A stretch of 64,000 nt of DNA from Ryuthela nishihirai (GCA_038380435.1 JAWZYU010000001.1:11512001-11576000); one strand, 5' to 3'; shown: positions 1 to 11,011, counted from the first letter of the stretch. A program made the numbers and translations. The notes: generated by a model not told the origin, from the sequence alone.

Positions 1-55
1 TCTGATATGCCTCGAGTAAGCTATCAGAAATTCATTTTTATGTAGAAAGCACCTG

Positions 56-670
56 GTGTCAATTTTCTTCAACATCGAAAAAATATACGACATGGCATGG
101 AGATTCGGCGTTCTTCTTGACCTCCATAGCTTCAGCTTGAGAGGTCACATGCCGATCTTCATCTCCATCTTATTATCGACACATTCTTTTCGTGTCTGTG
201 TCAGCAACACTCTGTCATGGCCGTATCCCCAAGAACAGGGGATGCCACAAGGCTATGTTCTGAGTGTTACACTTTTCGCTGTCAAGATTAATTCTATTAC
301 TAGGCAACTTTCTCCATCTGTAGGCAATACCCTCTATGTTGATGATTTTAGCAATTTTTGCTCTTCATCCAGCATGAGAGTCATTGAAAGACAACTGCAA
401 ATTGTCCTGAACAATCTTTTGGTTTGGGCGATGGCAAACGGGTTTCGGTTCTCCCCACAGAAGATTGCTTGTGTGCACTTTTGCCACAAACGTAATCTTC
501 ACCTGGATTCCGAGATATGGCTTGGAGGAAACATCATTCCAGTTGTAGCGGAGACCAAGTTTCTCGGTCCCATCTTCGATCAGAAATTGACCTTTTTATC
601 ATCTCAGGTCCAAATGCGCACAGGCATTGAACATCGTCAAGGTCCTCTCCTCTCTCTCCTGGGGAGCTGA
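56..670 (+). pseudogene. Reverse transcriptase domain of I-like LINE
   Basis: The open frame carries recognisable RT blocks: a degenerate fingers/palm start with FNIEKIYDMAW near 75-105, the GMPQGYVLS block near 240-270, and the catalytic YVDDF near 336-350, in place of the more usual YADD. This is the palm of a LINE polymerase, which would copy element RNA at a nicked target. The 5' half of the domain and the endonuclease lie outside the window or are lost. Frame continuity breaks after 670, and the thumb appears in another frame from about 711. Confidence 0.75.
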
Positions 671-1189
671 CTAATGTTCTCTGCTCTACCTGTACCGTGC
701 ACTTGTCTAGTTGAAATTGGACTACGGATCCCAGGTGTATGACTCTGCCTGGGATTCGATGTTGAAGGTGCTGGACCCCCTCCATGTTTGCATGGGAGCC
801 TTCTGCACCTCACTGGTCCAGAGTCATGTTGAGACCAACAAACCATCTTTATCTCTTTGCCGGCAGCATTTGTCCCTCGATATGCATCTAAATTGCGATC
901 CCTGCCTGGCCATCCCACTTGGGACTGCGTTTTCAGTCCAAAGTGGGAAATGCTTTGCACAAATCAGCCGACTGCCATTTGTCCTTTTGGTTTGCGAGTC
1001 CGAGGCTACCTTAGAGACATCAACACCAGTCTTGATAGTGTCACACAGTTGGCAACCAAGCCACTTCCACCATGACTCGCTGTTTCCCCTTCCTGTGATA
1101 TTTCCCTGTGCAAGATGGGGAAGGCCTTTACACCCAACTGTGTGTACCGGTAACTCTTTGCCAGCCATCGTGCTGAACACCCAGACTTC

Positions 1190-1925
1190 TTGCATGTCTT
1201 TACAGATGGCTCTAAGTCTGGCACATCAGTGGGATTGGCCATGGTCTGCTGTGATGTAATCATTGCAGACCAGATCCCACTGCAGTGTTCCATCTTCACT
1301 GCAGAGTTGCATGCTATCAGTCTTGCCTTGGAAAACGTGCAGCTAAGCATCATCGTCAGTGTGTGTTTTACACCGACTTGCTTAGCTCGCTACAGGCTTT
1401 GATCTCGGTGAGACACCGATCTCACTCAGTTCTTTCTAAGATCTGCCAGCTGCATCATCTGGCAGCCACAACCACCATCCATTTCTGTTGGGTGCCCGTC
1501 AGCATCATCGTCAGTGTGTGTTTTACACCGACCGCAGCCACAACCACCATCCATTTCTGTTGGGTGCCCGTCAGCATCATCGTCAGTGTGTGTTTTACAC
1601 CGACTTGCTTAGCTCGCTACAGGCTTTGATCTCGGTGAGACACCGATCTCACTCAGTTCTTTCTAAGATCTGCCAGCTGCATCATCTGGCAGCCACAACC
1701 ACCATCCATTTCTGTTGGGTGCCCGGTCACGTCAGAATCAGGGGCAATGATTTGGCAGATGCTTCTGCCAGGTCAGCTATGCTCCTGTCTGGCTCTCCAT
1801 TGTCAGTTTCATATCTGGATTTCTGGCAGCGTTTTACCATCAAGCTCTGGGCACAGTGGCAGAGATCTTGGTCAGAACAGCTTACAAACAAATTTTTTGA
1901 GATCAAACCTATCATCAAACCATAG
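1190..1925 (+). pseudogene. RNase H domain of I-like LINE, frameshifted
   Basis: The frames contain the RNase H signatures VFTDGSKSG (first catalytic Asp, about 1195-1220), AELHAISLALE (catalytic Glu, about 1300-1335), FYTD with SSLQAL, and WVPGHVRIRGNDLADASA (last catalytic Asp, about 1715-1775). RNase H in LINEs removes the RNA strand after first-strand synthesis. A frame change near 1340 and a tandem duplication inside the domain destroy the continuous reading frame. The family is clear and the loss of function is also clear. Confidence 0.8.
1346..1725 (+). repeat. Tandem duplication inside RNase H
   Basis: Three consecutive copies of one segment are seen: 1346-1500 (155 bp), 1501-1572 (72 bp, with the middle deleted) and 1573-1725. 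Each begins AGCATCATCGTCAGTGTGTG and ends GGGTGCCCG. The copies are almost identical, so the duplication is much younger than the decay of the LINE around it. The 155-bp step is not a multiple of three and shifts the frame. Confidence 0.9.
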
Positions 1926-1992
1926 CAGTCATGTTACCGCAGGAATCGCAAGGAGGAAGTTGTATTTGCTCAGCTCCACTTAGGTCATTCGT

Positions 1993-2304
1993 TTCTTATT
2001 CATTTATTTCTTCTACAGGTGGATGACAAACCTAAGTGCGAATTTTGTGACACTGTTTTAACTATTAAACATATACTATACTGCTCACAAAAATTAGGGG
2101 ATATTTCAAAACGAATATGAAGTGAAGAAATATCCCCTAATTTTTGTGAGCAGTATAGTATATGTTTAATAGTTAAAACAGTGTCACAAAATTCGCACTT
2201 AGGTTTGTCATCCACCTGTAGAAGAAATAAATGAATAAGAAGAGGGGATATTTCTTCACTTCATATTCATTTTGAAATATCCCCTAATTTTTGTGAGCAA
2301 TATA
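1993..2304. repeat. Large perfect hairpin plus third inverted segment
   Basis: The segment 1993-2106 is followed, after a 21-base loop, by its reverse complement at 2128-2241, with arms of about 114 bp and no mismatch that I see. A further block at 2244-2304 repeats the inner part (the GGGGATATTT to TTTTTGTGAGCA region) inverted again relative to 2085-2137. The loop is bracketed by a 10-bp palindrome, GGGGATATTT/AAATATCCCC. This looks like a templated or fold-back inversion, not a transposon end. Confidence 0.9.
2020..2120 (+). pseudogene. C-terminal CCHC-type tail of I-like LINE
   Basis: The + frame reads VDDKPKCEFCDTVLTIKHIL and then YCSQ, giving C-X2-C-X8-H-X4-C. This is the zinc motif typical of the C-terminus of RNase H-bearing LINE ORF2 proteins. 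It ends at a TGA near 2118-2120. The frame is not continuous with the RNase H part, which ends near 1925. The motif is fully contained in the left arm of the large hairpin described separately. Confidence 0.65.
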
Positions 2305-2715
2305 TTTTAGTCTCATGCTTCGCTTCTAACTTTGAACGTAAAATGTATTTTAACTTCCATGATTAAATGTCCGAGCCTCTTACACTCGGACAACTATTAT
2401 CAGATGAATCGCTTTTAACTCCTGTCTGAATTTTTACGTTATTATAGCTATTTTAGCCGGTTCTAATCTCTTACCCTTGTTAATTTTTACATGGGCCTTC
2501 TACACCCATTGTTGTTTTTCTGGTTTTATACTTGTTGACCTTTTACATTCTCTATTTTTATTGGCTTTTGTATTGTATTTTATCACCTTTACATGTTGCT
2601 TTTAGCTTTGGTTGTGGGTTTTCATGATTTTTATCTGTTTTTATTATTTGCTTTTCTGGTGCATTATGGCCTTAGTTATCGATGCGCGATTAAAACCCAA
2701 ACAACCAACCATCAT

Positions 2716-4185
2716 TAGTGTGAACAGTACAAAGTAAACTTGTGGAAATTTTGTGTTTATGTTTTAAAGTATTATAGTGAAAAATACATTAAAACAATCT
2801 GGTTTTAAATAAACGTTTTAATATTTAGAGAGAAATTTTTTATGTAATTTAAAATGTTTTGCTCATAGGATTTCAAAAATTAAGCCTTTATTAAATAGTA
2901 AATTCACAGATAACATGCTGACATAGAATTCAGTAAATGATTTTGCTGAAAATGAGTGACAATCAGTGGTCAAAAACAGAAAACTATTTTTTAGAGCAAA
3001 ATTATTTAATTCCATTTCAACAGATAATCTGTATATTTACTATTGATTGCTTCTTTCATTAATAAGGCTTTTGGTTTAACTCAGTACATTAGTTTTATTT
3101 TTTGAACATTTTTTTGCATTATATATTAAACTAATAAAAATTTATTTACCACAGGTTGATTCCCATTATTGTCAAAATTCTGGTCTGGAATATATGCCTT
3201 CACCTGAAGCAAGACTTAAGAGAAACAAGTATAAAATTTTATATAAATTGTTTTGCACTGTACTGTAAATTTTATCAACATACAGATGTAAAAAAAAAAA
3301 CATGATTCAAGGGAAGAGCAAAAAATAGAGCAATATTCTATGATCTCATGATGGCATTTGATGATGAGATTGCTTAGAACATAGACATTCACAAAATTTT
3401 ATCTATAGTTGGGAGCCAAAGCAAAGTTAAAATATGTACCAGTGGTTACTTGTGAGTTCTGTCAGTGGGAGTGTACAAGCCAGACTGAAAAAGATACTTT
3501 AAGCAAGAACTATTACTCCCAACATAAAACACTAAGTGATTGTAAAGGTGCAATTATACCCAGCCCCCAAATAATGCAATAGATGCATTCTTCAAAAAAA
3601 AATCCTTTGATCTGAAGTTGCATTTATCAGATACAAATTTTTCATTGGAAGTACTAAAAATAGTGGGGATGCATTCCAGAATCTTAACCTGATCAACATA
3701 ATTTTAATTTGTGTTATGTATATTTTCTTGATGTAACTTGTTTTTATAGAAAAGAAATGATAAAAGTAAAAAGTAAAAACAGCTAAATGCAGTTTTATTT
3801 TAATACATGGCTGGAAACATTTTTCGCTACCAACTTTGCCATGACAGAGCTTTGACTCTCCATCCTCTCGATGCTGAAGCTCAGTGATGAAGACTTCAAA
3901 GTCTAGATTTTTCACTTTTGAACTAGGTCACATGGTGTGCTTTGTTTACACGGGCAAGTGTTGGTGACCACCATGCCCAGCTACCTGTCAAGGGAGCAGA
4001 TTGATGACCCCTTGGACCCTCCAACATCCTGCAGCAAGACATTATTTTCTTGGTGCTGAAAGGGCTAACAGTATTCTGCCCATTACACCCTCAAGACCAG
4101 AAATTAGGGCAGCATGACTTGCTCAAAATATTCCCAATGGTACATCTACTGAGATGACCAAGATTAATTTGATTTGCTTGTTGGT
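2716..4185. other. AT-rich stretch without recognised gene
   Basis: No frame here looks like a known protein, and base composition is uniformly AT-rich. A minus-strand frame at 3592-3915 has a more mixed composition in its first 45 codons, but I could not match it to any family. Nothing else is supported. Confidence 0.5.
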
Positions 4186-4640
4186 GTCACGAGTGAATCA
4201 AATGAAAAATGTGGGAAAGTTTTTGACTCGCACTAGGTGAAGAAAAAAATTTGATGGTGTAGTGGTTACATACCTGACATGTTACTGGATGTTTCAAATC
4301 CCACTCATGGCAAAACTATTTTTTTTTTCAGCTGAATATTTCACAAGTCCCATGTCTACAGGACACTTGTAATACCTTATTACTGAATTATTGATTCAAT
4401 CACAAAAGTGTGAGTGAGAACTATTGATTTCCATAAATGAGGCAATGTGGTTTTCCATTTCCTGACGTAGATGATGCCACAAGTGAATCAAATAAAAAAT
4501 GTGGGAAAGTTTATAAAGGCACACTAGCTGAAGAAAAAAAAGTTAGTCCTTGATGATATAGTAGTTATCATACCTGGCATGTTACTAGGAGATATGGGTT
4601 CAGATTTTTTTTCAGCTGAATATTTCATTTCAGATGAATT
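4185..4640 (+). repeat. Two diverged copies of a SINE-like repeat
   Basis: Segments at about 4188-4335 and 4485-4632 align: both have GTGAATCAAAT, AAAATGTGGGAAAGTTT, a GAAGAAAAAAA tract and end TTTTTTTCAGCTGAATATTTCA. The first contains GGTGTAGTGGTTA followed by TTTCAAATCCCACT, resembling A and B boxes of a tRNA promoter, so a tRNA-derived SINE is plausible. A further relative may lie near 36810-36930, which has a similar TTTCAAATCCCAC block. Confidence 0.55.
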
Positions 4641-4839
4641 TTTCATGCAATTTTTTTATGCAATTTTTATTTCATTATATTAAGCACACCTTTGTCATCA
4701 TATGAATGAATACAGCATAATAGTGTAAATTACCCAGTAAATTTTAAAGTTAATTCTTTTGACTGAGTGTAGTGAAAACAATAGCAGAGCATCTGGATAT
4801 AAACCAGTTTTTCAGACTGGACCCTGAATGGGTTAAAAG

Positions 4840-4912
4840 TCTCCACAGTTATTCCTATTCCTCTGTTTATCTCATGCCACATATCACCAGTGCTACACAT
4901 GGATGACACCAT
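4840..4912 (-). pseudogene. RTE LINE fragment
   Basis: On the minus strand this short piece matches the RTE segment encoding the region around DVRHEINRRIGISAGTF. Compare 5600-5665 of the neighbouring RTE copy, with the shared words CCTATTC and TGTTAATCTCATGCC. It is an old fragment with no coding capacity. Confidence 0.6.
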
Positions 4913-4924
4913 TCAAATAGGCCC

Positions 4925-5072
4925 AACTATTTTTACACTATGATCAATAAAAAAGATTAGCTTAGAAATTTTTTGCCAAATAACTAATGAAAGGAATTGT
5001 GGCATGTTATATGTGAAATTAATCAGCATTTAATTCTATATTTTCTGAAAATAAAATATTTAGCAAAAAGAT
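4925..5072 (+). repeat. Interspersed repeat, copy at 28.7 kb
   Basis: This block aligns with 28725-28885. Both share an ATGATCA/GTGATCAGC start, AGATTAGCTT, TTTTTTGCC, AATAACTAATGAA and AATCAGCATTTAATTCT, and end in AAATAAA..TATTTA-CAAAAA. Both copies lie beside short RTE fragments. The family is unnamed to me. It could be a MITE or the tail of a larger element. Confidence 0.6.
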
Positions 5073-8000
5073 GACTCATCATCATCATCATCCTCAAGCA
5101 GCCATGGGCTACGGAGGTCCAACCAGACCATGCAATTTAGTTCTCCAAGCAAGTCTATCCTGAGCTACATCTACCGCATCTGGCCACTGCACACCAATTC
5201 TAACAAGGTCCTGTTTGACATTGTCTGCCCACCGCATCCTAGGTCTCCCCTTCTTTCTGAGGCCTTTAGGCACACTGTTCATAACCCTATTCGCCAATCT
5301 ATAATTATTCATACGGGCAACATGGCCAAACCAACGGAGTCTCTCTCTGCACAATATGCTGCTTAAAGGAGGTTGCAAACTCCTTTTCCTAATCTCATCA
5401 TTAGTTACAAAGTTGAACCACCTAATGCCCAAGATACTGCGTAAGCATCTGGAATCAAAAGCATCTAGTTTCCTGTTATCTTGTTTACAAAGTGTCCAAG
5501 TTTCACTACCATAACTAACCCTAGAAAGAACCAAACTATTATACAGTCTAATTTTAGTCTTTAGGTGTATACGCCTATTTCTCCACACTCTCCATAGATT
5601 CTTAAAAGTCCCAGCAGAAATCCCTATTCGTCTGTTAATCTCATGCCGCACATCACCATTATCAGTTACATAGCTCCCAAGATAATTAAACTGTGACACC
5701 TGCTCAAGACTGCAACCATTCAGATTAACTGAATCACAGCCTGCCTGACCAATTTTCATCACTTTAGTTTTCTCTCTGTTTATAACCAAACCTACTCTAC
5801 TACCAGTCTCATCAACAGCTCGAATGAAAGAGTTCATCTCATCAACATCATTTGCCAAAAGGGCTAAATCATCAGCATAATCTAAATCAGAAATTTTCGT
5901 ATCTCCAGCCCATTTAAGGCCAAAATCTTTCCCTTGAAGTGAATTTCGCATAACATAATCAATAACCAAGCTAAAGAGAAAAGGAGACAAAATGCACCCT
6001 TGTCGAACACCAGAAGTAATGCTAAACCAATTGCTACAAGCCTTACCAACTCTCACACACGACTCAGTGTTATTATAGAGAGCTTTCATAATGTTAACTA
6101 ACTTGTCTGGTATACCATATGATTTCACAATCAACCACAAATTATGACGATCAACAGAGTCGAAAGCCTTTTTGAAATCAACAAAGCTAGCAACCAAAGG
6201 TTTCTGAAACTCTAAACATTTCTCAAGAATCTGCCTAAGTGAAAATATCTGATCTACACATCCCCTACCACTTCTGAATCCACATTGCTCATCACGCAAT
6301 TGCCTGTCAACCAGATTCTTAATTCTATTAAGCACAATCATGGAAAGAACTTTACCTGGAACAGAGAGTAGGCTGATACCCCTATAGTTATCACAAGAAC
6401 TGCGATCACCTTTTTTGAAAATAGGGATAACAATAGCTCTGGTAAAATCCTTAGGAACCATGCCTTTATCATAAAAGAGATTCAGAATTTCAGTCATCCA
6501 AGTGGTAACCGAAACATTCCCAGCTCTAAGCATTTCCGTAGTAATTTCATCTACCCCTGGGGATTTATGAAGTTTAAGTTTCGAAACAGCCAAAATAACT
6601 TCAGATTGTGTTATAGGGCCAACATTAAAGCCACCAATGCATCTATCATCATTGCAAACAATGGGAGTAGAACTAACTACATTGTTTAGAACATCACTGA
6701 AATGCTCAGCCCACCTAGCCATGACAGAATCCTCCCCTTCTATAACCTTACCTTGTTTATCCTTCAATCCTTGTATGCCTGTCCGTTTTCTACCACACAA
6801 AACATTAACTATCTGGTACAGCTCTCTGCTGTTGTGCTGTCTAACTGCTTCCTCGGCTTTGTCAGCCAAACCATCAAGCCAAAGATTCTTATCAGCAGCT
6901 AACTGATCCTTTACAAGTTTATTAAGGTCTCTGTAATGCTTTCTATTAGGACTAGTAGGGTATTGATTAAGGGCATTCCTGCAGTTCTTTCTTTCCGAAA
7001 TAAGCTCAAGAGCCTTATCACTCAGATAATTTTGCCTCTTCTGCTCCTTTTTTCCTAAAAGAGTACTGTTAGTGTCCAAAAAAGCCTGTTTAAAATGATC
7101 CCATTCTTCCTCAACTTCAGTAGTAAGCAAAACATGACTGTCATAATGACTAAGTAACCTATCATGGTAAGCTTTGGCTATAACTGGATCTTTCAGAGCT
7201 TCAGTATTAAAAGTAAATTTTTTAACCCTAGCACAACACTTTTTAAGTTTAAGTTGCAACACACTTTTAACAAGGTAATGGTCAGATCCAATTTCAGCTC
7301 CCCTATATGCCCTGGTATTCCTAACAGAACTAGTCCATTTGCTGTTAATTAATATGTAATCAATCATATTCTTATGCAGCCCATCAGGTGAAACCCATGT
7401 GTACTTATGTATGTCACGGTGTTTGTAATAAGTGTTAGTTATTCTGAATCCATTGAGTTTACTTACCTGTAGGAGACGTTGCCCATTGCTATTGCAGCTA
7501 CCAATACCAAAAGGGCCTATTACTCCTCCCCAAAGGTCAGAGTCAGTACCAACTTTGGCATTGAAGTCACCAAGAACAAGGGTAATATCTCCTTTCTTGA
7601 CAGAATTCAAAACATCCTGAAGTTGTTCATAAAACCTATCCTTCCCATCCTCATCGGCATCCTCAGTGGGGGCATAACAGCAGATAACATTCAAGTCTTT
7701 AACGCTTGTCTGAAATTTTGCTGTAAGAAACCTTTCATTAATGCACTCATATCCTAGAAGAGCATCGCTAGCGTGTCTGCTGAGAAGCAGACCCACGCCT
7801 TGGTGATGCTTTTTGTCGTCCCTCCCTGAAAAGAGAAATTTAAGATTATTTTTAAGAATCTGACCTTTATCTGTCCATCTGGTCTCTTGCAAGCCGAGAA
7901 TATCTAAATTATAACGGTGGAATTCTTGTGTGAGGACATCAAGAGAAAAAGCTCTGTGCAGAGTCCTCACATTCCAACTACCTATGGAGAGAAAATGGTT

Positions 8001-8230
8001 AGTGGGATGTTTAAAGAAACTATGTTTATTGAGAGAGGGAATGCCGACAATATCAAACAGCCCCCTAATCGCAGACATGGGGCAAAGACCCGTTCCCCCA
8101 CTACTAAAGGCTGAAGCCATCTACACTGGAAGACTTCCTCCAATGTAGAATTTGACGATGCCAATAGAAGCAAAGAGTTCAGGTGCCTGCGATGACTTCT
8201 GCTCAGGATTATCCACCAGCTGATAAACAT
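5073..8230 (-). mobile_element. RTE-clade LINE, copy 1, 5'-truncated
   Basis: The element lies on the minus strand. Its 3' end carries a short ATGATG tail (5073-5090 on the + strand), as RTE elements usually do. Its 5' end stops at about 8230. Compared with the full-length copy at 19884-23508 it lacks about 430 bp of 5' leader, yet keeps the whole protein frame. A possible 4-6 bp target duplication (ATGACT on both sides) is too short to be certain. Confidence 0.9.
5109..8120 (-). CDS. RTE endonuclease-reverse transcriptase, intact
   Basis: An uninterrupted 1003-codon frame starts at ATG (8118-8120). Residues about 46-285 form an APE-type endonuclease: SWNVRTL near 48, QETRW at 78-82, GDFNAKVG at 184-191 and SDHYLV at 279-284. 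Residues about 560-790 form the RT: FVDFKKAFDSV near 646-656 with its catalytic Asp, GVRQGCILSP near 704-713 and YADDLALLA at 748-756. Towards the C-terminus come RWFGHVARM and the basic GRPRMRWADNV that are typical of RTE. The protein would nick the target and prime reverse transcription. Its length is normal for RTE proteins. The absence of stops is notable because the full-length sister copy is broken. Activity is not shown. Confidence 0.95.
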   Translation of the reverse strand: MASAFSSGGTGLCPMSAIRGLFDIVGIPSLNKHSFFKHPTNHFLSIGSWNVRTLHRAFSLDVLTQEFHRYNLDILGLQETRWTDKGQILKNNLKFLFSGRDDKKHHQGVGLLLSRHASDALLGYECINERFLTAKFQTSVKDLNVICCYAPTEDADEDGKDRFYEQLQDVLNSVKKGDITLVLGDFNAKVGTDSDLWGGVIGPFGIGSCNSNGQRLLQVSKLNGFRITNTYYKHRDIHKYTWVSPDGLHKNMIDYILINSKWTSSVRNTRAYRGAEIGSDHYLVKSVLQLKLKKCCARVKKFTFNTEALKDPVIAKAYHDRLLSHYDSHVLLTTEVEEEWDHFKQAFLDTNSTLLGKKEQKRQNYLSDKALELISERKNCRNALNQYPTSPNRKHYRDLNKLVKDQLAADKNLWLDGLADKAEEAVRQHNSRELYQIVNVLCGRKRTGIQGLKDKQGKVIEGEDSVMARWAEHFSDVLNNVVSSTPIVCNDDRCIGGFNVGPITQSEVILAVSKLKLHKSPGVDEITTEMLRAGNVSVTTWMTEILNLFYDKGMVPKDFTRAIVIPIFKKGDRSSCDNYRGISLLSVPGKVLSMIVLNRIKNLVDRQLRDEQCGFRSGRGCVDQIFSLRQILEKCLEFQKPLVASFVDFKKAFDSVDRHNLWLIVKSYGIPDKLVNIMKALYNNTESCVRVGKACSNWFSITSGVRQGCILSPFLFSLVIDYVMRNSLQGKDFGLKWAGDTKISDLDYADDLALLANDVDEMNSFIRAVDETGSRVGLVINREKTKVMKIGQAGCDSVNLNGCSLEQVSQFNYLGSYVTDNGDVRHEINRRIGISAGTFKNLWRVWRNRRIHLKTKIRLYNSLVLSRVSYGSETWTLCKQDNRKLDAFDSRCLRSILGIRWFNFVTNDEIRKRSLQPPLSSILCRERLRWFGHVARMNNYRLANRVMNSVPKGLRKKGRPRMRWADNVKQDLVRIGVQWPDAVDVAQDRLAWRTKLHGLVGPP

Positions 8231-8482
8231 GACTAGTTTTATTTTATTGGGGCTTTTATAGAATCATGTAGTAAAAACAATTCATCTAGCAATGCAAAAA
8301 AAATTATAAAAGAAATTATAATGCACATGAATAGAAAGGCTATATATATTTCTGAATAGCAAAAATATATACTTGAAACAAGAAAATTATTCCTGTTTTG
8401 TAATTTTTTTCTTGGTGCCACACTTTGAGAAAAGTTCAGGCGTTTTGGCAACTGTGTTGAGTAACTCAATAAGTCAACTTTA

Positions 8483-8700
8483 TAAAAATAAATAAATACC
8501 CCCTCAAGCAGCTGTTTGCCACAGTGATCTGACAGAGGCCTGTCAGTTTAATGTTGACATTAGCATATAAATGACATAACTCCATAGAGAAGATCTGTGA
8601 GGATGGCAGAACCTTCAGCAGAAAGAACCCAGGGCTTGAACTCAGATCCCTTTGATCAGTAGCCAAGTGCATTAACCACTCTGCCATAGGATGGCTAGAA
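8483..8700 (-). repeat. tRNA-derived SINE (family B)
   Basis: On the minus strand this begins GGCAGAGTGGTTAATGCA (A box-like), continues with GAGTTCAAGCCC (B box-like), and ends CTGCTTGAGGGGGTATTTATT with an AAATA-type tail. The same head and tail recur at 9285, 10826, 21614 and 26728, which defines a family. The head resembles a Ser- or Leu-type tRNA. The elements do not code for protein. Confidence 0.8.
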
Positions 8701-10506
8701 TTTAAAACCAAATGACCAATCAAACAGAAATAGGTTGTATTATACACCAAATGAAACAGAATTTAACTACAAATTTTATGAAAATAAAAAATTTAAAGAA
8801 ATTTACAAGCATATTAATTTTAATAAGATGTTTTCACATTGATATAGGGGAAAAATAGATCAGGCTATGCAATTATGGCGTAATGTTGGAAAATATGATG
8901 AATAAAAGCAGTTAAATTATATTTCAATCGAAACTAATTTTCTTGCCAAATAATATATTTACCTGAAACATAATATTTATTTCTGTTAATGATTCTTTTC
9001 AGTGTGCCAGTGTTATGCAAGGTGACTTGGATTGCTCACATTAATGGAATTTTTTGTCCTGTTTATGAAATGGGAAAAACTCTTGGCTGCTTTTTTTTAC
9101 TAAATATTATGAATTTTTTTGTTTTTTGGGTGTTGAAGTTTAGTGATCTTGGCTGAGTACGGAAAGGTTTGTGCACCAAGGGTAAAAAACAAATGACTAT
9201 ATCATCAGAGTGGCACAGCCAGTATATTGACAGTGGGTGGTAAAATCTTATAAAACCTTTGAATAGAAACTCTAAAAACTCAGCCACGAGATGGCTCATA
9301 GCGAGTGGTTAGCAAGCTTCACTATTGATCAAAAGGACATAGAAAACTTATAATTAAAAAAAAAAAACCTTGTCAAAATTGCCCTTCCATTGGAGGACTG
9401 ATTTTCGTGACAGAGAAGTCCTTTTTGCTTCCATATTCAATACCTCATTCATTTTCATGAAATTATATAAAATCCAAGTTTTTTTACTGGAAAACGAAGA
9501 AATAATAAAAGAAAAATTAACATAATGTGATGTTAAAACATTAATTACATAATAATTAATACACATTAATAACATAATGTGATGTTAAACCAAATATCCA
9601 CAGCAACAAGTTGTAAGCTGGCTATCTAATGTACTGTAACTGCAAAAGAAAAATTTGATAATAATTGATCGACTGAAAGATTGGTAATTTGCAGTAAAAA
9701 AATGTACAGAAATGAAAATGAAGGTTTAAATATAAAAGTACAAATACTAATTTGATGCATGGTGAATTTATCCAAAGTACGAGAACAGTGTTGTAAACAA
9801 TCTACTCTGTAGCTACTTGACTGCCACACATGCCAGTAGTTAACTAGATCAAGGCACCTGGCTCTCCTGTCTGTCATGACACTGCCGACAGTTTGACAAT
9901 AACAAAGCGTAATAATAATGAGCTCTGGCCTTTCTTTGGGTAACCATCACTTTTTTCTTTTTAGTTTTAGTTATAGTTTCGATCTGAAGAGCAGGAAAGA
10001 TGCATAGAATGCTGGGATAAATGATAGAAATTCTAAAACAGAAAATGGTGCAAAATAAGGGTAGGGGGGGAAACAGAAGTATGTACTTTGCAATTACTTC
10101 CAAAATCTTTGGTTTTTAAAAATAGTTTTTTTTGTTAATTTTCAGAAAATTTTTGAAACTTTAAGCACAAATTTGTTGATAATGGTTCAAATCAGACTTG
10201 TGAGCTTAAATCCGGTGGTTGCTTCAATACAGAGTAACTTTAACAAGCGAATCACAATACTGTATAGTGCTTCTGAAATATGGCAGTAAGATATCTTTAT
10301 TAAATTATTTATGTTGTAGTTTAATAAAATATGCATAAAATAAAAAGAAAATGCTATATTTCAAGCTTGAATTACATGTTTTTAAAAGATGTATTTAAGA
10401 AAATTTTAAAACAGTAATTTATATTTTTTAAAAATCAAAGTTTTTTGTTGTACAAAGTTTCTGTGTTTGTCTTTGGTCTCTCATTTTGGATTCTGTCAAC
10501 CTCTAT
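8701..10506. other. AT-rich spacer with one SINE fragment
   Basis: No gene is recognised. At 9285-9345 lies a + strand fragment of the family B SINE head (GGCTCATAGCGAGTGGTTAGC, then CTATTGATCAAAAGGACAT). Small minus-strand frames at 9626-10103 look like chance translations of AT-rich DNA. Confidence 0.5.
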
Positions 10507-10995
10507 GTTCGTTGGGGAGCTTGGAAAGATTAAAGTCAGTAATACATCTATCATCATTACAAGCAGTGTGAGTAGAACTAACTACATTGTTTAGAAAATC
10601 AATGAAATGCTTACCTCATTTGGCCATGGGAGAATCCTCTTCGTCAACCACTTTACCATGTTTATCACTCAATCTATGTGTACTTGTCTGCTTCTTCCCA
10701 TACAAAAGATTAACTGTTTGATACAACTCCCTGCAGTTGTGTTGCCTAACTGCTTCCTCTATTTTATTAGCCAAGCTATCAAGCCAGAGATTCTTATCAA
10801 CTGTTAATGGATCCTTTACATGTTTCAGCCATCTTGTGGCTGAGTGGTTAGCATGTTTCCCTACTGATCAAAGGGACATGAGTTTGAGCCCTGAGCTCCT
10901 GTCAGACCTGTGGCAAGCAGCTGCTTGAGGGGATATTTATTTACATGCTTATTAAACTTTTGGTAATGCTATCTGCTAGAACTAGTAGAGTGGTA
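10507..10995 (-). pseudogene. Old RTE LINE fragment split by a SINE
   Basis: On the minus strand 10530-10825 matches the RTE linker before the RT domain (compare 6630-6915), at clearly lower identity than the other RTE copies. It resumes after a SINE at about 10948-10995 with the segment matching 6916-6960. Frames are broken. It is an older member than the two near-intact copies. Confidence 0.75.
10826..10947 (+). repeat. Family B SINE inserted in RTE relic
   Basis: This is a short family B copy: GGCTGAGTGGTTAGCATG, ACTGATCAAAGGGACATGAG, TTTGAGCCC, then directly CTGTCAGACCTGTGGCAAGC and CTGCTTGAGGGGATATTTATT. The middle of the element is missing compared with the copy at 8483. TTTACATG occurs at both borders (about 10815-10822 and 10938-10948) and is a plausible target duplication. 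Confidence 0.8.
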
Positions 10996-11011
10996 TAAAT
11001 GGGTAGATGCA

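Larger units (their letters stand above)
1..2715 (+). mobile_element. Decayed I-like LINE with RNase H, 3' part
   Basis: A non-LTR retrotransposon relic runs in from the left window edge. In order it shows reverse transcriptase, RNase H, a C-terminal Cys/His zinc motif and an AT-rich 3' UTR. The 3' end is placed near 2715, after a run of AAACCCAAACAACCAACC, a short-repeat tail of the kind many LINEs have. The RT-RNase H-CCHC order is known from the I group of LINEs. Several frameshifts and an internal tandem duplication make it non-functional. The exact clade cannot be fixed by eye. Confidence 0.8.

Noticed and set aside
7164..8148. Plus-strand frames over RTE copy 1
   Set aside because: They are antisense shadows of the strongly supported RTE endonuclease frame. 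The same shadows appear at the matching places of the other RTE copies.
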